DNA of 64,000 nucleotides from Nostoc sp. TCL240-02 (GTDB lineage Bacteria; Cyanobacteriota; Cyanobacteriia; Cyanobacteriales; Nostocaceae). This document shows, one piece after another, positions 9,748 through 17,750 of this stretch. The translations under genes and the position numbers were made by a program. The stretch covers positions 3,472,501 to 3,536,500 of the forward strand of contig NZ_CP040094.1 of NCBI RefSeq assembly GCF_013343235.1. The letters are read 5' to 3'. Numbering within the stretch: position 1 is the stretch's first letter; every line of letters starts with the position of its first letter. The notes under the pieces are model-generated. The model was not told the DNA's origin. It did no database searches and was given only the letters and a program-made list of their open reading frames with translations.

Positions 9748-10107
9748 ATGGATAAACTAAATCACTATAGAAATATCATTAAAAATATTCTCATAGAATA
9801 TGACCGCCTCTGCAATAGCTCACCTGATGACGACCTAGAGAGCCTTTTATCACTTGATAATGAACGCGATCAATATCTATGGTTCCAGGTTGGCTGGCAA
9901 AAAAATCGTCGAATTAAAGGCACTACTATACATATTCGGATTAAAAATAACAAAATTTGGATTGAAGAAGATTGGACTGAAGAGGGTATCGCCACAGAAT
10001 TATTAGACGCAGGTGTTCCTCAAACTGATATTGTGTTAGCTTTCCATCCTCCAAGCGATGCCTACGGCGGTAAACTACGCGCTTTGACTGAATTTGCAAC
10101 CGCTTAA
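9748..10107 (+). CDS. xisI: XisI-like protein (fdxN element excision controlling factor family)
   Basis: A 119-residue protein of the XisI family. Typical features are the N-terminal DKLNHYRNIIKNILIEY, the central WFQVGWQKNRRIKGTTIHIRIKNNKIWIEEDWTEEGIATELLDAGV and the C-terminal DIVLAFHPPS. In Anabaena 7120 XisI works with XisH and the recombinase XisF in excising the fdxN element. Many genomes carry xisH-xisI pairs unconnected to that element. Here no XisH precedes it, no recombinase is present and fdxN (29006-29377) is uninterrupted, so a role in excision here is doubtful. The ATG start lies in a normal position 12 bases after GTGAGG. The family call is firm and the function unknown. Confidence 0.85.
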   Translation: MDKLNHYRNIIKNILIEYDRLCNSSPDDDLESLLSLDNERDQYLWFQVGWQKNRRIKGTTIHIRIKNNKIWIEEDWTEEGIATELLDAGVPQTDIVLAFHPPSDAYGGKLRALTEFATA

Positions 10108-10126
10108 AACTTTTAAATCTCATCCC

Positions 10127-10597
10127 ATGCTCACTATTATTGGTTGCGGCAATCTCAATCGCAGTGACGACGCAGTAGGCGTAATCATTGCCCAACGCTT
10201 ACAAAAATATCTAGCTGAAAACCCTCATCCTCATGTGCGAGTTTATGACTGTGGCACCGCAGGGATGGAAGTAATGTTTCAAGCTAGAGGTAGTAAACAA
10301 TTAGTAATTATTGATGCAAGTTCAACTGGTTCTGAACCGGGTGCTGTGTTTAAAGTTCCAGGAAAAGAACTGGAAGCAATGCCCGAACCTAGTTATAACT
10401 TGCACGATTTTCGTTGGGATAATGCTTTAGCCGCCGGACGGAAAATCTTTCACAATGACTTTCCCGAAGATGTGACAGTTTATTTAATTGAGGCGGCAAA
10501 TCTTGCTTTGGGACTGGAATTAAGCCCTGCTATCAAACATTCTGCTGATTTAGTTTTTGAAGAGGTAGCTGCACTTATCACGCAGAATATTAACTAA
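10127..10597 (+). CDS. hupW: Hydrogenase maturation protease, probably for the uptake hydrogenase
   Basis: Member of the HyaD/HupW endopeptidase family, which removes a C-terminal tail from the large subunit of NiFe hydrogenase after metal insertion. The N-terminal GCGNLNRSDDAVG (about residues 6-18) carries the conserved metal-binding aspartate. LVIIDASSTG holds the second acidic residue and LHDFRWDNALAAG the histidine block. This last block resembles HupW of heterocyst formers rather than HoxW, so the gene probably serves HupSL, whose genes are not in this window. The chosen ATG at 10127 removes an extension that would start at a TTG inside xisI. 156 residues is the usual length. It begins 19 bases after xisI, so co-transcription is possible. 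Confidence 0.8.
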   Translation: MLTIIGCGNLNRSDDAVGVIIAQRLQKYLAENPHPHVRVYDCGTAGMEVMFQARGSKQLVIIDASSTGSEPGAVFKVPGKELEAMPEPSYNLHDFRWDNALAAGRKIFHNDFPEDVTVYLIEAANLALGLELSPAIKHSADLVFEEVAALITQNIN

Positions 10598-10616
10598 CAC
10601 AAAATCCAAAATCAAA

Positions 10617-10991
10617 TCACGCCCAATCCCGATAAACAGAAAGTTCATCTACTCTCATTTCAAAAGGTACACCTTGACTTTCTGGTGGACAAACACGGAT
10701 TTTAGCACTGCTAACAATACCATGTAGCAATGTCCCCATTGGCACGATTTTTTGCAGAACACGCCAATTAGTAACTTGATCGGGACATTCAATTACCAAT
10801 GTTAGAGCATTAGCATGGGTTGTGACATACCACCGACAATTAGATAACAGATTTTGGATTGTGCGATCGCAAGCTTCATAAAAGTATCTACTAATAGAAT
10901 ACTCTAGTTGCTGACGCAGTATAATATCTGCCGATGTCGGTTGTATTGGATGTGAGTCATCACCATTTAAGTAATACATCTTTCTAGCCAT
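10617..10991 (-). CDS. Hypothetical protein downstream of SagB-like gene
   Basis: I do not recognise this 124-residue protein. It has no signal peptide or membrane helix. The middle has alternating strand-like sequence (CRWYVTTHANALTLVIECP), and the C-terminal part reads IRVCPPESQGVPFEMRVDELSVYRDW. It starts 18 bases after the stop of the SagB-like dehydrogenase and is in the same direction, so the two are very likely one operon with the ankyrin gene upstream. It may act with the dehydrogenase; this is inferred from position only. Confidence 0.6.
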   Translation of the reverse strand: MARKMYYLNGDDSHPIQPTSADIILRQQLEYSISRYFYEACDRTIQNLLSNCRWYVTTHANALTLVIECPDQVTNWRVLQKIVPMGTLLHGIVSSAKIRVCPPESQGVPFEMRVDELSVYRDWA

Positions 10992-11009
10992 CTCTCTTTC
11001 GCTTCCTGC

Positions 11010-12296
11010 TTATATTCCAATCACCATTCCATAAAGTACATCTTTATTTGTTTCTAATAATTCTTGGGTTTCGTCATCATAATAAGCACCAATACCACTA
11101 CACTGAATCCCCAAATAATTACTAGTTAAATAAAGCCTTTGTCCAAGAAAACCAGCTATTTGCATAGCAGTTTGATAGTTTAAATAATCTGACACAAAAA
11201 ATAAAGTTACAGCGCCATCTCTAGCAATAGCTTGATTAATACATAAGTAACCTGTCTTTTCACTAAAGTTACCCGCTTTAACCAGATACGTACCTTTATA
11301 TAACCCAGGTGTCATTCCCTCTACTCGATGCACCACTGAGTAAATTTCTATGTTCTCATAGTTTTCTGTCGGTATTGACTGCTGAAGTTGTTGTACTACA
11401 TATAGATAATCTTCTTGAGAAATAGCTTCTTTCCGGAAACGTCTAATAGAACGTCTATTCCAAACAACTTGATAAAGTTTATCCTTGTCAAAGTCAAATT
11501 GAGGATACTCTAATTTCTGCTGGTTACTATTTTGTAGAGTAGTTGCTTGATAGGCATCTTCAATAAATTGATTAGATTCAAAATAATCAGTACCAGAGAC
11601 AAAAGGAACTTTCAGCCTTAAGCTTCTGATTTTCTTGTCTTGTATTTCTCCTGACACCGCGCAAGCAGTAATAAACTCTTTATTCTCAAATCCCAAATCT
11701 GAACTGAGAGTGAGTTTATCAAAGTCAAAAATTAGTTGTATATCTCGGTTGTGGAGAAAAGCTGAAGCTGCAACTGCACCTAAATGGTGTCCGCTATCTA
11801 AGAAGCAATACCTGATGCTTCTATTTTGATATTTCCAGCTAGACCTATAATAAACACAACTAATTAAAAAGATGAATCCGTTGATACTTTTACCCGGTAT
11901 AATATAATTCTCTAACCCATCATCAATTAATTCGTATATGAGAGTTAGACAATTATTCTCAACTTCTAGATGGTATACACCGTTTACTATTCCCTCAACC
12001 CCACGAACCTGTACGTAAACTTCTGTAGGATACAGAGCGCCTGCTGATGGATTTACCCGCAGTTTTAATGGGCCATCTTTATACACCTTTTCCAGGGTGA
12101 TCGCACTGCTTAATGAGATAAAAGCATGAACAGGATTATTGAGATTTAATTTCACTCTCCGATAAAACTTGGGATAAACTTTAAATGCAGATGGCTGTGT
12201 TGAAGCATCTACATAATTTGGGTCAAGTTGTACCGATAAGTAAGAATGCTTGGTAGCGTCATGATAGGCTTTGCCCGACATCTGACTTGATGGCAT
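11010..12296 (-). CDS. SagB/ThcOx-type nitroreductase-family dehydrogenase
   Basis: A 428-residue protein with two nitroreductase-like halves, as in SagB-type dehydrogenases. The first has RVNPSAGALYPTEVYVQVRG; the second opens with WNRRSIRRFRKEAIS, the usual FMN-phosphate-contacting arginine cluster, and ends near YLGIQCSGIGAYYDDE. SagB enzymes are FMN-dependent oxidases that convert azolines to azoles in peptide natural products, but most stand-alone cyanobacterial members have no known substrate, and no precursor peptide or cyclodehydratase is present here. The start at 12296, preceded by AAGGAT, overlaps the end of the ankyrin gene by 38 bases; an in-frame ATG at 12281 still overlaps. The overlap implies translational coupling. 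Confidence 0.82.
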   Translation of the reverse strand: MPSSQMSGKAYHDATKHSYLSVQLDPNYVDASTQPSAFKVYPKFYRRVKLNLNNPVHAFISLSSAITLEKVYKDGPLKLRVNPSAGALYPTEVYVQVRGVEGIVNGVYHLEVENNCLTLIYELIDDGLENYIIPGKSINGFIFLISCVYYRSSWKYQNRSIRYCFLDSGHHLGAVAASAFLHNRDIQLIFDFDKLTLSSDLGFENKEFITACAVSGEIQDKKIRSLRLKVPFVSGTDYFESNQFIEDAYQATTLQNSNQQKLEYPQFDFDKDKLYQVVWNRRSIRRFRKEAISQEDYLYVVQQLQQSIPTENYENIEIYSVVHRVEGMTPGLYKGTYLVKAGNFSEKTGYLCINQAIARDGAVTLFFVSDYLNYQTAMQIAGFLGQRLYLTSNYLGIQCSGIGAYYDDETQELLETNKDVLYGMVIGI

Positions 12297-12747
12297 TTTT
12301 AAGTATCCTTAAAACTTCTACGTTGCTAGCAAAATCTATCGCTTTATAGTCATCTAAGTTTTTTAAATATAAATTAGGATGATGTTGTAAAAGTAGCTTG
12401 ACTACTTCTGTCTTTCCGGCTGAAGCTGCGTACATTAAAACTGTTGCACCGTTATCATTTTGGTTGTTAATGTTAATCTTGCTAGCAAGCAGTAAATTAA
12501 TTAAATCGTAGTGATTACCAAAACAAGCAAACCACAAAGCATTGTTGCGATCGCTATTTAGAGCATTGATATCCGCGCCTGCATCAATGAGTTCTTTAAC
12601 GACTGCATAAACTCCCTCTCTTGTAGCTTTCATCAAAGCTGTATCGCCATTTTCTCCTGGCTGATTTAAATCCCCAGGGTTATAGCCTTTTGCTACTAGC
12701 CATTGAGTTGTTGCTTCACTCAAGTCTTGTCTATTTAATTGACTCAT
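12259..12747 (-). CDS. Ankyrin repeat protein
   Basis: 162 residues with three to four ankyrin repeats: NGDTALMKATREGVYAVVKELIDAGADINALN, then RNNALWFACFGNHYDLINLLLASKININNQN and GATVLMYAASAGKTEVVKLLLQHHP. Ankyrin repeats mediate protein-protein contact. There is no signal peptide, so the protein is cytoplasmic. Its 3' end overlaps the start of the SagB-like gene by 38 bases, and a third gene follows, so it is likely the first gene of a three-gene operon and a partner or adaptor for the dehydrogenase. Upstream is a 650-base gene-free region that would hold the promoter. Confidence 0.85.
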   Translation of the reverse strand: MSQLNRQDLSEATTQWLVAKGYNPGDLNQPGENGDTALMKATREGVYAVVKELIDAGADINALNSDRNNALWFACFGNHYDLINLLLASKININNQNDNGATVLMYAASAGKTEVVKLLLQHHPNLYLKNLDDYKAIDFASNVEVLRILKNAIKSDVGQSLS

Positions 12748-13396
12748 GATTATTCTTTTAACCTCACACGATTAAGTATTTTTTAAGCAATTTTATGCTT
12801 GGAAAACTTAATGGTAGGCATTATCCACCATTATTTTAAAATTTTATACGAGTAGCTAAAGTCTAGTTGTTTGCCAAAGTAACTTTGCTAGGTATTTAAA
12901 AGTTTGATAAAACGAAAAAATTTTTCCCCACTTACTACTCTTTGCCCTCATCCAGCAATTTTATTTTGGTTTGCTTGAGTACTAAGTTAACTAGCAACAA
13001 TTTAGCTTAGTTATATATTATCACTCTCATAATTTGGAATTATGAATCATTTATAAAGATCCCTAGATATATCTAGGAAAAAATATTTAAAAACAATTAA
13101 AATGCAGTATATTTTACAATCTAATTTCATTATCTAGACTAATAGCAGATAGAATCTTTGCCTAAATAGTAGATTTTTGTGTAAGTTTCCCTAGTTTTAA
13201 CAATGATTTTAAGCCCATTGTCTTGCTAAAATTTGATGCCACTTTTCCATTAAATCTTGTGTTTAATAAAACTGACTTATGATGTTGAGATTTACTTTAT
13301 ACATCTAAGACTTATTAAGAAATTTAAAACATTTTCTTTTTTCAAGCCAAATTTGCTAACTTATTTAAGTATAAATAAGTAAAACACATACAAAAC
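12748..13396. other. AT-rich intergenic region between divergent genes
   Basis: About 650 bases between the ankyrin gene (-) and the molbindin gene (+). It is AT-rich with the small palindrome CTAGATATATCTAG near 13064-13077. No gene or structured RNA is supported; both promoters must lie here. Confidence 0.5.
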
Positions 13397-13606
13397 ATGG
13401 AAATTAGCGCTCGTAATTCTCTTAAAGGTACTGTAAAAAAAGTTGTGCCTGGTACAGTTAACACTGAGGTAATTTTAGAAATTGCACCAGGAGTAGAGTT
13501 AGTGTCAATAATCACAAAATCATCAGCAGAAAAGCTGGGACTTGCAGAAGGCAAGGAAGCTTATGCCGTGATTAAATCATCAGATGTGATAGTTGCTGTT
13601 GAGTAA
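13397..13606 (+). CDS. mop: Molbindin-like molybdate-binding protein (single Mop/TOBE domain)
   Basis: A 69-residue protein that is a single TOBE/Mop domain: MEISARNSLKGTVKKVVPGTVNTEV at the start, then ITKSSAEKLGLAEGKEAYAVIKSSDVIVAV. Such molbindins form hexamers that store molybdate in the cytoplasm. Molybdenum is needed for the iron-molybdenum cofactor, and mop-type genes often accompany nif genes, so storage for nitrogenase assembly is a reasonable inference. The ATG start gives the complete domain. It is transcribed away from the nif cluster. Confidence 0.9.
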   Translation: MEISARNSLKGTVKKVVPGTVNTEVILEIAPGVELVSIITKSSAEKLGLAEGKEAYAVIKSSDVIVAVE

Positions 13607-13729
13607 AAATAGGCAAGTTGCCTTTTATTGCAAGCGGCTCTATCTCTAATACCGAATTGCATTTATATCTCTCAATTTAATGACCTCACTCCTTAAATTA
13701 ATATAGGAGTGAGGTCAATTTAATTCGTA

Positions 13730-13810
13730 ATTCGTAATGACGCTCGTTCGCCCTTGGCGTGCTGTAGGCAAGACTCGCTAACGTTGCGCTAACGTAATTC
13801 GTAATTGCTA
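13730..13810. repeat. Dispersed Nostoc-type intergenic repeat
   Basis: Contains AATTCGTAAT units flanking a GC-rich palindromic core (GCTAACGTTGCGCTAACG). Similar modules occur near 26411-26490 and 14690-14760. It is non-coding and lies between the molbindin gene and feoA. Confidence 0.55.
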
Positions 13811-13880
13811 TGTATGGTCTTAATTAGGAGTCAAAAATTTTTGTTCATGAAAATATTATTTATTGTACATTTAAATGAAT

Positions 13881-14132
13881 TCAATTATCAAGAATGTGGA
13901 TATAAATAGCTTGGATGGTTTCTGTATCTAGTGCTAAAGATGTGTTTTATATTTTAATAAGGAATGATGGAAAGTTTTGTTCTAAAGTAATAGTGGCTTC
14001 GGGAGTTATCCCTATTGATATCAGTCTGTTTAAGATGCTTTCATCCTGACTTTTACAAAAGGTGACGATTCCTCGCTCTCCTGTTTTCAATAATTCTAAT
14101 GAACAGCCAGTAATACTAAAAGGGGTAAACAT
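13881..14132 (-). pseudogene. feoA: FeoA-domain protein interrupted by an in-frame stop
   Basis: The frame from 14132 encodes an FeoA (SH3-like) domain: LKTGERGIVTFC, then ILNRLISIGITPEATITLEQNFPSFLIKI. It stops at a TAA (13947-13949). The same frame continues without a shift as NTSLALDTETIQAIYIHILDN to a TGA at 13881, which matches the normal FeoA ending (a glycine-asparagine turn, a hydrophobic ALD strand and the final helix). The full product would be 83 residues; the TAA falls where family members usually have glycine. FeoA proteins assist ferrous iron transport, and small FeoA genes accompany fdxH in related cyanobacteria. It is 112 bases downstream of fdxH and may be co-transcribed. The stop could be a real mutation, a sequencing error or a functional truncation. 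Confidence 0.7.
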
Positions 14133-14244
14133 TTGAATTATAAATTAATAATTTTGAAGGGAAGAAGGAAGGTATATTTTCATCCTTCATCCTTCATCCT
14201 TCATGCTTTATTTGGTTGCCAAAGACAGCAGCCAAAGTAATACT

Positions 14245-14544
14245 TTATACGAGATACGCTTCTTGATGTGTTTTGATTGTGCAATTAGAACGAGGATAAG
14301 TTACACAAAGTAGAGCGTATCCTTTAGAAACCTGATCGTCATCCAGGAAGTTTTGATCGTCTTGATTAACTTCACCTTCGACAACTTTACCAACACAGCT
14401 AGAGCAAGAGCCTGCATGACATGAAAAGGGCAACTCAATACCATTTTCTTCTGCTGCTTCTAAGATGGTAGTGTCTTCTTCAACTTCGATTGTGGTGTCG
14501 AGGTCTTCTTTTTTGTTGATTAATCTAACTTGGTAGGAAGCCAT
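14245..14544 (-). CDS. fdxH: Heterocyst-type [2Fe-2S] ferredoxin
   Basis: A 99-residue plant-type ferredoxin with cluster ligands in CHAGSCSSC and a final Cys in [10 protein letters not shown]. FdxH is the electron donor to nitrogenase reductase in heterocysts. The N-terminal [21 protein letters not shown] and the lysine- and aspartate-rich surface are characteristic of FdxH rather than photosynthetic PetF. It follows hesB at the distal end of the nif cluster. The spacing to hesB (about 260 bases, filled with repeats) suggests its own promoter or processing rather than tight coupling. The ATG start is standard. Confidence 0.95.
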   Translation of the reverse strand: MASYQVRLINKKEDLDTTIEVEEDTTILEAAEENGIELPFSCHAGSCSSCVGKVVEGEVNQDDQNFLDDDQVSKGYALLCVTYPRSNCTIKTHQEAYLV

Positions 14545-14807
14545 TTTCCGATTCTCCTCAAACGTTATACAGTTGGTTTAATTTCCGAAGTTTTTGAGCA
14601 ACCTATCCTACTTTTTGCTCCCCTCTTTCTTGCGGAGATGCAAAGTTTAGTTGGCTTCTCTATAGAGGTAAGGGATGCAACGCGAACGAGAAGCTGCCTC
14701 AAGGCAAGGGGATAAGCCTGCGACGGCAACTCTTAGAGACGCTCCGCGAACGCTTACCGCATCTATGGGAAGCCTCTACGATCAAACTTGGCGCTAACGG
14801 AATGATG
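14545..14807. repeat. Repeat-rich spacer between hesB and fdxH
   Basis: The spacer includes dispersed repeat modules (AGGGATGCAACGCGAACGAG, GAGACGCTCCGCGAACGC, then CATCTATGGGAAGCC) seen widely in Nostoc genomes. A short open frame here is only repeat sequence. The fdxH promoter probably lies in the part nearest 14545-14600. Confidence 0.5.
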
Positions 14808-15179
14808 TTAGCTGCAAGGTACACCAGTAGGCGTACCGTCGTCTGTTTTGAAGGACTTTCCACAACCGCAGGTATCAGTTGCGTTGGGGTTGATGAATTT
14901 AAAACCGCTTTCCATCACTCCCTCAACGAAGTCAACGATAACTCCGTCTAATAACGGCGCGCTTTTGGCATCAACGTAAACTACCACTTTGCCTTGGTGA
15001 CTTACCAAATCATCTGGTTGGGGTTTGCTGGTGATATCAATTGCATATTCATAGCCACTGCAACCACCATCTTTTACAGAGATGCGGACACCTTTAGTTG
15101 CGCCATTAGCGTCGGGTGCGGAACCTTTAAGAAATGCCCGCAGATGAAATTCTGCTTTTTCTGATAAAATAACGGCCAT
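14808..15179 (-). CDS. hesB: HesB, A-type iron-sulfur carrier of the nif cluster
   Basis: HesB/IscA-family protein of 123 residues. Its three cluster-binding cysteines are in GGCSGYEYAID and the C-terminal CGCGKSF. A-type carriers accept and deliver Fe-S clusters. This nif-linked copy probably serves maturation of nitrogenase proteins. It follows hesA by about 90 bases of repeat-containing spacer. The ATG start at 15179 is preceded by AGGAGA on the minus strand, a strong ribosome binding site. Length is typical. Confidence 0.95.
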   Translation of the reverse strand: MAVILSEKAEFHLRAFLKGSAPDANGATKGVRISVKDGGCSGYEYAIDITSKPQPDDLVSHQGKVVVYVDAKSAPLLDGVIVDFVEGVMESGFKFINPNATDTCGCGKSFKTDDGTPTGVPCS

Positions 15180-15229
15180 TAAGTCTCCTGATTTGTAGCG
15201 ATTAGTTGTTCTGATTTCAGGTGTGGGTT

Positions 15230-15290
15230 GTTATTTGTCAGTTGTCATTTGTTATTTACTAATGACCAATGACTAATGACTATTTTGTGT
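15230..15290. repeat. GTCATTTGT-type short repeats
   Basis: Variants of the heptamer-like units GTCATTTGTTA and ACCAATGACTAATGACTA form an imperfect inverted arrangement between hesA and hesB. The same family occurs at 20700-20800, 44090-44200, 54200-54235, 55940-55975 and 58925-58982. It marks cyanobacterial intergenic repeat DNA. Confidence 0.6.
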
Positions 15291-16079
15291 AATACCTGTG
15301 GGTTCCATCGAATTAGATTGCGCGTGTCTCCAAGGCGCACTATTGCCGCATACTGGACAAGAGCGATCGCGGTAAGAACGGCGTTTAGCAAATTCCATCC
15401 GATTTAGGTCAATTGTCAGCAATTGTGACAATAGAGGCTGACTAAACCCAGTGATCAGCTTGATAGCTTCCAGTGCTGTTAGACAAGCTAGGGTTCCAGA
15501 AACAGCGCCTATAACTGAAAAACCGCGCTGATCCCACTCAGGCTTTTCTGGAAACAGACAAGATAAACAAGGAGTCACACCAGGAATAATCGTCGTCAGG
15601 TAAGCCTCCATTCCATTCATTGCGGCTTCTACCATTGGCTTACGCGATCGCACACAGGCTTCATTTAACAAATTGCGCTCTGTAAAGTTGTGGGCGCAAT
15701 CAAGAGCCATATCAGCCGACTGCACTAACGAATCTACATTTTCCGGGGTGATGTAATCATGAACAGCTTCCACTTGGACATCAGGATTAATCGCATCCAG
15801 AGTTTCTTTAGCTTTGAATACCCTTGGCTTACCTACCCAATCATCAGTCATGAGAACCTGACGATTCATATCATCTAGCCGTAAGTCACCACCCCGGACT
15901 AGGATTAGCCGCCCAACGCCCGCTACTGCTAAGTAAAGCGCCGCCGTACCGCCTAATCCCCCCACACCTGTAACCAAAACTGTCGCTGACTTCAGGCGTT
16001 TCTGTGCTGTTTCGCCAAAATTCGGAAGCATCATTTGGCGACGATAGCGTTCTAATTCGGTAGGCGTTAGGTTAACCAA
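15273..16079 (-). CDS. hesA: HesA, MoeB/ThiF-type adenylyltransferase
   Basis: A 268-residue E1-like enzyme. The nucleotide-binding segment GVGGLGGTAALYLAVAGVG (about 36-54) is followed by MNRQVLM, and zinc-type cysteine pairs are seen in CLSCLF and CPVCGN. Relatives adenylate the C-terminus of small sulfur-carrier proteins. HesA's substrate in nitrogen fixation is not settled; a link to molybdenum or sulfur delivery for the cofactor is the usual proposal. It begins 10 bases after nifW, in one operon. The length matches heterocyst HesA proteins. Confidence 0.93.
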   Translation of the reverse strand: MVNLTPTELERYRRQMMLPNFGETAQKRLKSATVLVTGVGGLGGTAALYLAVAGVGRLILVRGGDLRLDDMNRQVLMTDDWVGKPRVFKAKETLDAINPDVQVEAVHDYITPENVDSLVQSADMALDCAHNFTERNLLNEACVRSRKPMVEAAMNGMEAYLTTIIPGVTPCLSCLFPEKPEWDQRGFSVIGAVSGTLACLTALEAIKLITGFSQPLLSQLLTIDLNRMEFAKRRSYRDRSCPVCGNSAPWRHAQSNSMEPTGITQNSH

Positions 16080-16089
16080 TTTATACCTC

Positions 16090-16407
16090 CTAATCAGAAG
16101 TGATTTCTGTCAGTGTGACTACATTTTTCGGCTTGTCGTTAAACACTTTGAACAGCTTTTGTTCGTAAGCTGTCGATTCGGTAAATAACTGATAAGCTTT
16201 TTGCAAAGCCAAAGAATATTGATTTAATTTCTCTTCTTCGCTCAAGTCAGGAGAATTATCATCAATTTCCTGGATGTGTTGAGAAAACTTTTTCAGAATA
16301 TGTAGACGATGCACATTCACAACTTCTAAATCGTAGGGCATATTAAAGAATTGAAAAAATTCTTCTGCATCTACGAGCTTCTTGAATTCATCAATTGTTC
16401 CAGTCAT
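16090..16407 (-). CDS. nifW: NifW, nitrogenase-stabilising protein
   Basis: A 105-residue NifW with the family opening FKKLVDAEEFFQFFNMPYD and the helical segment HRLHILKKFSQHI. NifW associates with the MoFe protein and helps protect or mature it, especially against oxygen. Its start overlaps the stop of the upstream CCE_0567-like gene by 4 bases (ATGA arrangement), so translation is coupled. hesA follows 10 bases later. Confidence 0.95.
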   Translation of the reverse strand: MTGTIDEFKKLVDAEEFFQFFNMPYDLEVVNVHRLHILKKFSQHIQEIDDNSPDLSEEEKLNQYSLALQKAYQLFTESTAYEQKLFKVFNDKPKNVVTLTEITSD

Positions 16408-16619
16408 TTCGCATTCTCCAATTGTTTCAGATGTTGCTTAAGTTCATCTAACTGGCGATAGATTTCATAAGTTGCGGCGGCAACATCCATAAGTTGTGTG
16501 TAATCTGTTGGCAGTCCTTCAGCTAAATCATGCAGATCCATTTTCATTTGACCTGCTTTGCTGTTGAGCCGTCGGATTTGTCCTTGTAGTTCCTCAATAC
16601 TCGTTTCTTCTGCTTGCAC
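16404..16619 (-). CDS. CCE_0567-like small helical nif protein
   Basis: A 71-residue protein predicted to form a two-helix hairpin: IEELQGQIRRLNSKAGQMKMDLHDLAEGLP is followed by TYEIYRQLDELKQHLKQLEN. It belongs to the small family (DUF683, CCE_0567-like) found next to nifX and nifW in diazotrophs; a metal-binding role has been suggested for a relative. A turn at GLPTDY separates the helices. It overlaps nifW by 4 bases and follows the NifX-associated gene across a repeat-filled 170-base spacer. Confidence 0.85.
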   Translation of the reverse strand: MQAEETSIEELQGQIRRLNSKAGQMKMDLHDLAEGLPTDYTQLMDVAAATYEIYRQLDELKQHLKQLENAK

Positions 16620-16787
16620 AATCAGCCACTCCTTTTTCAGTGCTGTTAGCGGTAGCGGGGCGTTTAGCCCGTGCTGAGTTATGAGTTATAAGTTATGAGT
16701 TAGAAGTTATAAATTATATAATTTATATTTTATAATTTATCACTTTTCACTATTTACTCTTAACTCTTCACTCAGCACTCAGCACTC
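16620..16787. repeat. Repeat-filled spacer in nif cluster
   Basis: Contains repeated GAGTTATAAGTT-like units and an ACTCAGCACTC heptamer-type tract, a common Nostoc intergenic pattern, plus AT-rich palindromic TTATATAATTTATA. No gene is present. Confidence 0.55.
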
Positions 16788-17264
16788 TTAAAGTTTGCCA
16801 ACTTCAGGAAAGCGTTTCGCCAAATCAAGACCTTTTTTGACGTAGTTTTCTCCCTCTTCTGCTAATTTCTCTACTGAGTCAAAGCCAAAGCGATGAGCAT
16901 CTCGCAAGGTTTTCACAGCTAGCAAGAGACGACCAGAAAAAACTAGCGCCCAGCCAAATCCTTCATGACTCAAATCAACTACAACCTGGGATATCAAGCC
17001 TGTTTCTTGTTCAATTCCAGCCGCTACAGCCCGAAAAAATGCCATAATTCGTGCTTGTGTGATCGGATCGACTTCGCCCTCAACGGAGATTTCCCGTTTC
17101 TTTTGTTTGGTGACAATAAAGGGTTTGAGAATCAATTCATCCGACCAAGTACGATAAACTCCATAACTGTCTTGACCACGGATTTGTTTGATTAATACCT
17201 TCAGGAAAGGTGAGTTCAAGACTTCAGTTGTAGCGGTTCCGTTAACACTATTATTTGCGGTCAT
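16788..17264 (-). CDS. NifX-associated nitrogen fixation protein (DUF269)
   Basis: A 158-residue protein of the DUF269 family, always found next to nifX. Family landmarks are FLKVLIKQIRGQDSYGVYRTW, the middle DPITQARIMAFFRAVAAGIE and the C-terminal KLAEEGENYVKKGLDLAKRFPEV. Its exact biochemical role in nitrogenase assembly is not established. The start codon overlaps the nifX stop by 4 bases, so the two are translationally coupled. Confidence 0.93.
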   Translation of the reverse strand: MTANNSVNGTATTEVLNSPFLKVLIKQIRGQDSYGVYRTWSDELILKPFIVTKQKKREISVEGEVDPITQARIMAFFRAVAAGIEQETGLISQVVVDLSHEGFGWALVFSGRLLLAVKTLRDAHRFGFDSVEKLAEEGENYVKKGLDLAKRFPEVGKL

Positions 17265-17674
17265 ACTGTTGCTTCGTCTTCAATTTCATCAGCAAAGTTT
17301 GTGGTTTTTGGCTGCAAAGCTTTACGCAACCAAGGTGGAGGATTACCTTTGAGGGTTTTCACTAGCTTATTTAGCACTTCACTAATTTCTTCTTCTTCCG
17401 ATCGCGCCTTCACTGGCGTGACACCTTTCTTGATTAACCGAGCGGCAGCACTACCACCAATTGCGAAAACATAAATAATTGTGCAGTCACCTAATGCTTC
17501 AATTTTTGGTGCGAGTTTACCCTCATTATTCTCTTCTTGGATTTCATAATTAAATTTGAGGCTTTCTACAAATTGATATCCTTCATCTGAAATTTCATAA
17601 ATATCAATTTGTTCTGAGCCTCCAAAGTGAGTATTAATATGAACTCCGTCACTTGTCGTAAAGGCAATTTTCAT
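17261..17674 (-). CDS. nifX: NifX, FeMo-cofactor precursor carrier
   Basis: A 137-residue NifX/NafY-type protein: MKIAFTTSDGVHINTHFGG at the start, then TIIYVFAIGGSAAARLIKKGV. NifX binds cofactor intermediates passed between NifB and NifEN. The stop overlaps the following DUF269 gene by 4 bases. The ATG is preceded by GAGGAGA, a strong ribosome binding site. A 290-base spacer holding a MITE-like element separates it from nifN, so it may depend on read-through or its own promoter. Confidence 0.95.
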   Translation of the reverse strand: MKIAFTTSDGVHINTHFGGSEQIDIYEISDEGYQFVESLKFNYEIQEENNEGKLAPKIEALGDCTIIYVFAIGGSAAARLIKKGVTPVKARSEEEEISEVLNKLVKTLKGNPPPWLRKALQPKTTNFADEIEDEATV

Positions 17675-17750
17675 TGTAATTCTCCTCTCTAAAGTTTTGA
17701 ATTTTGAAGCAATACGGTTCAGTTAGTGATATTTAGCCTTGGAAGATCCC

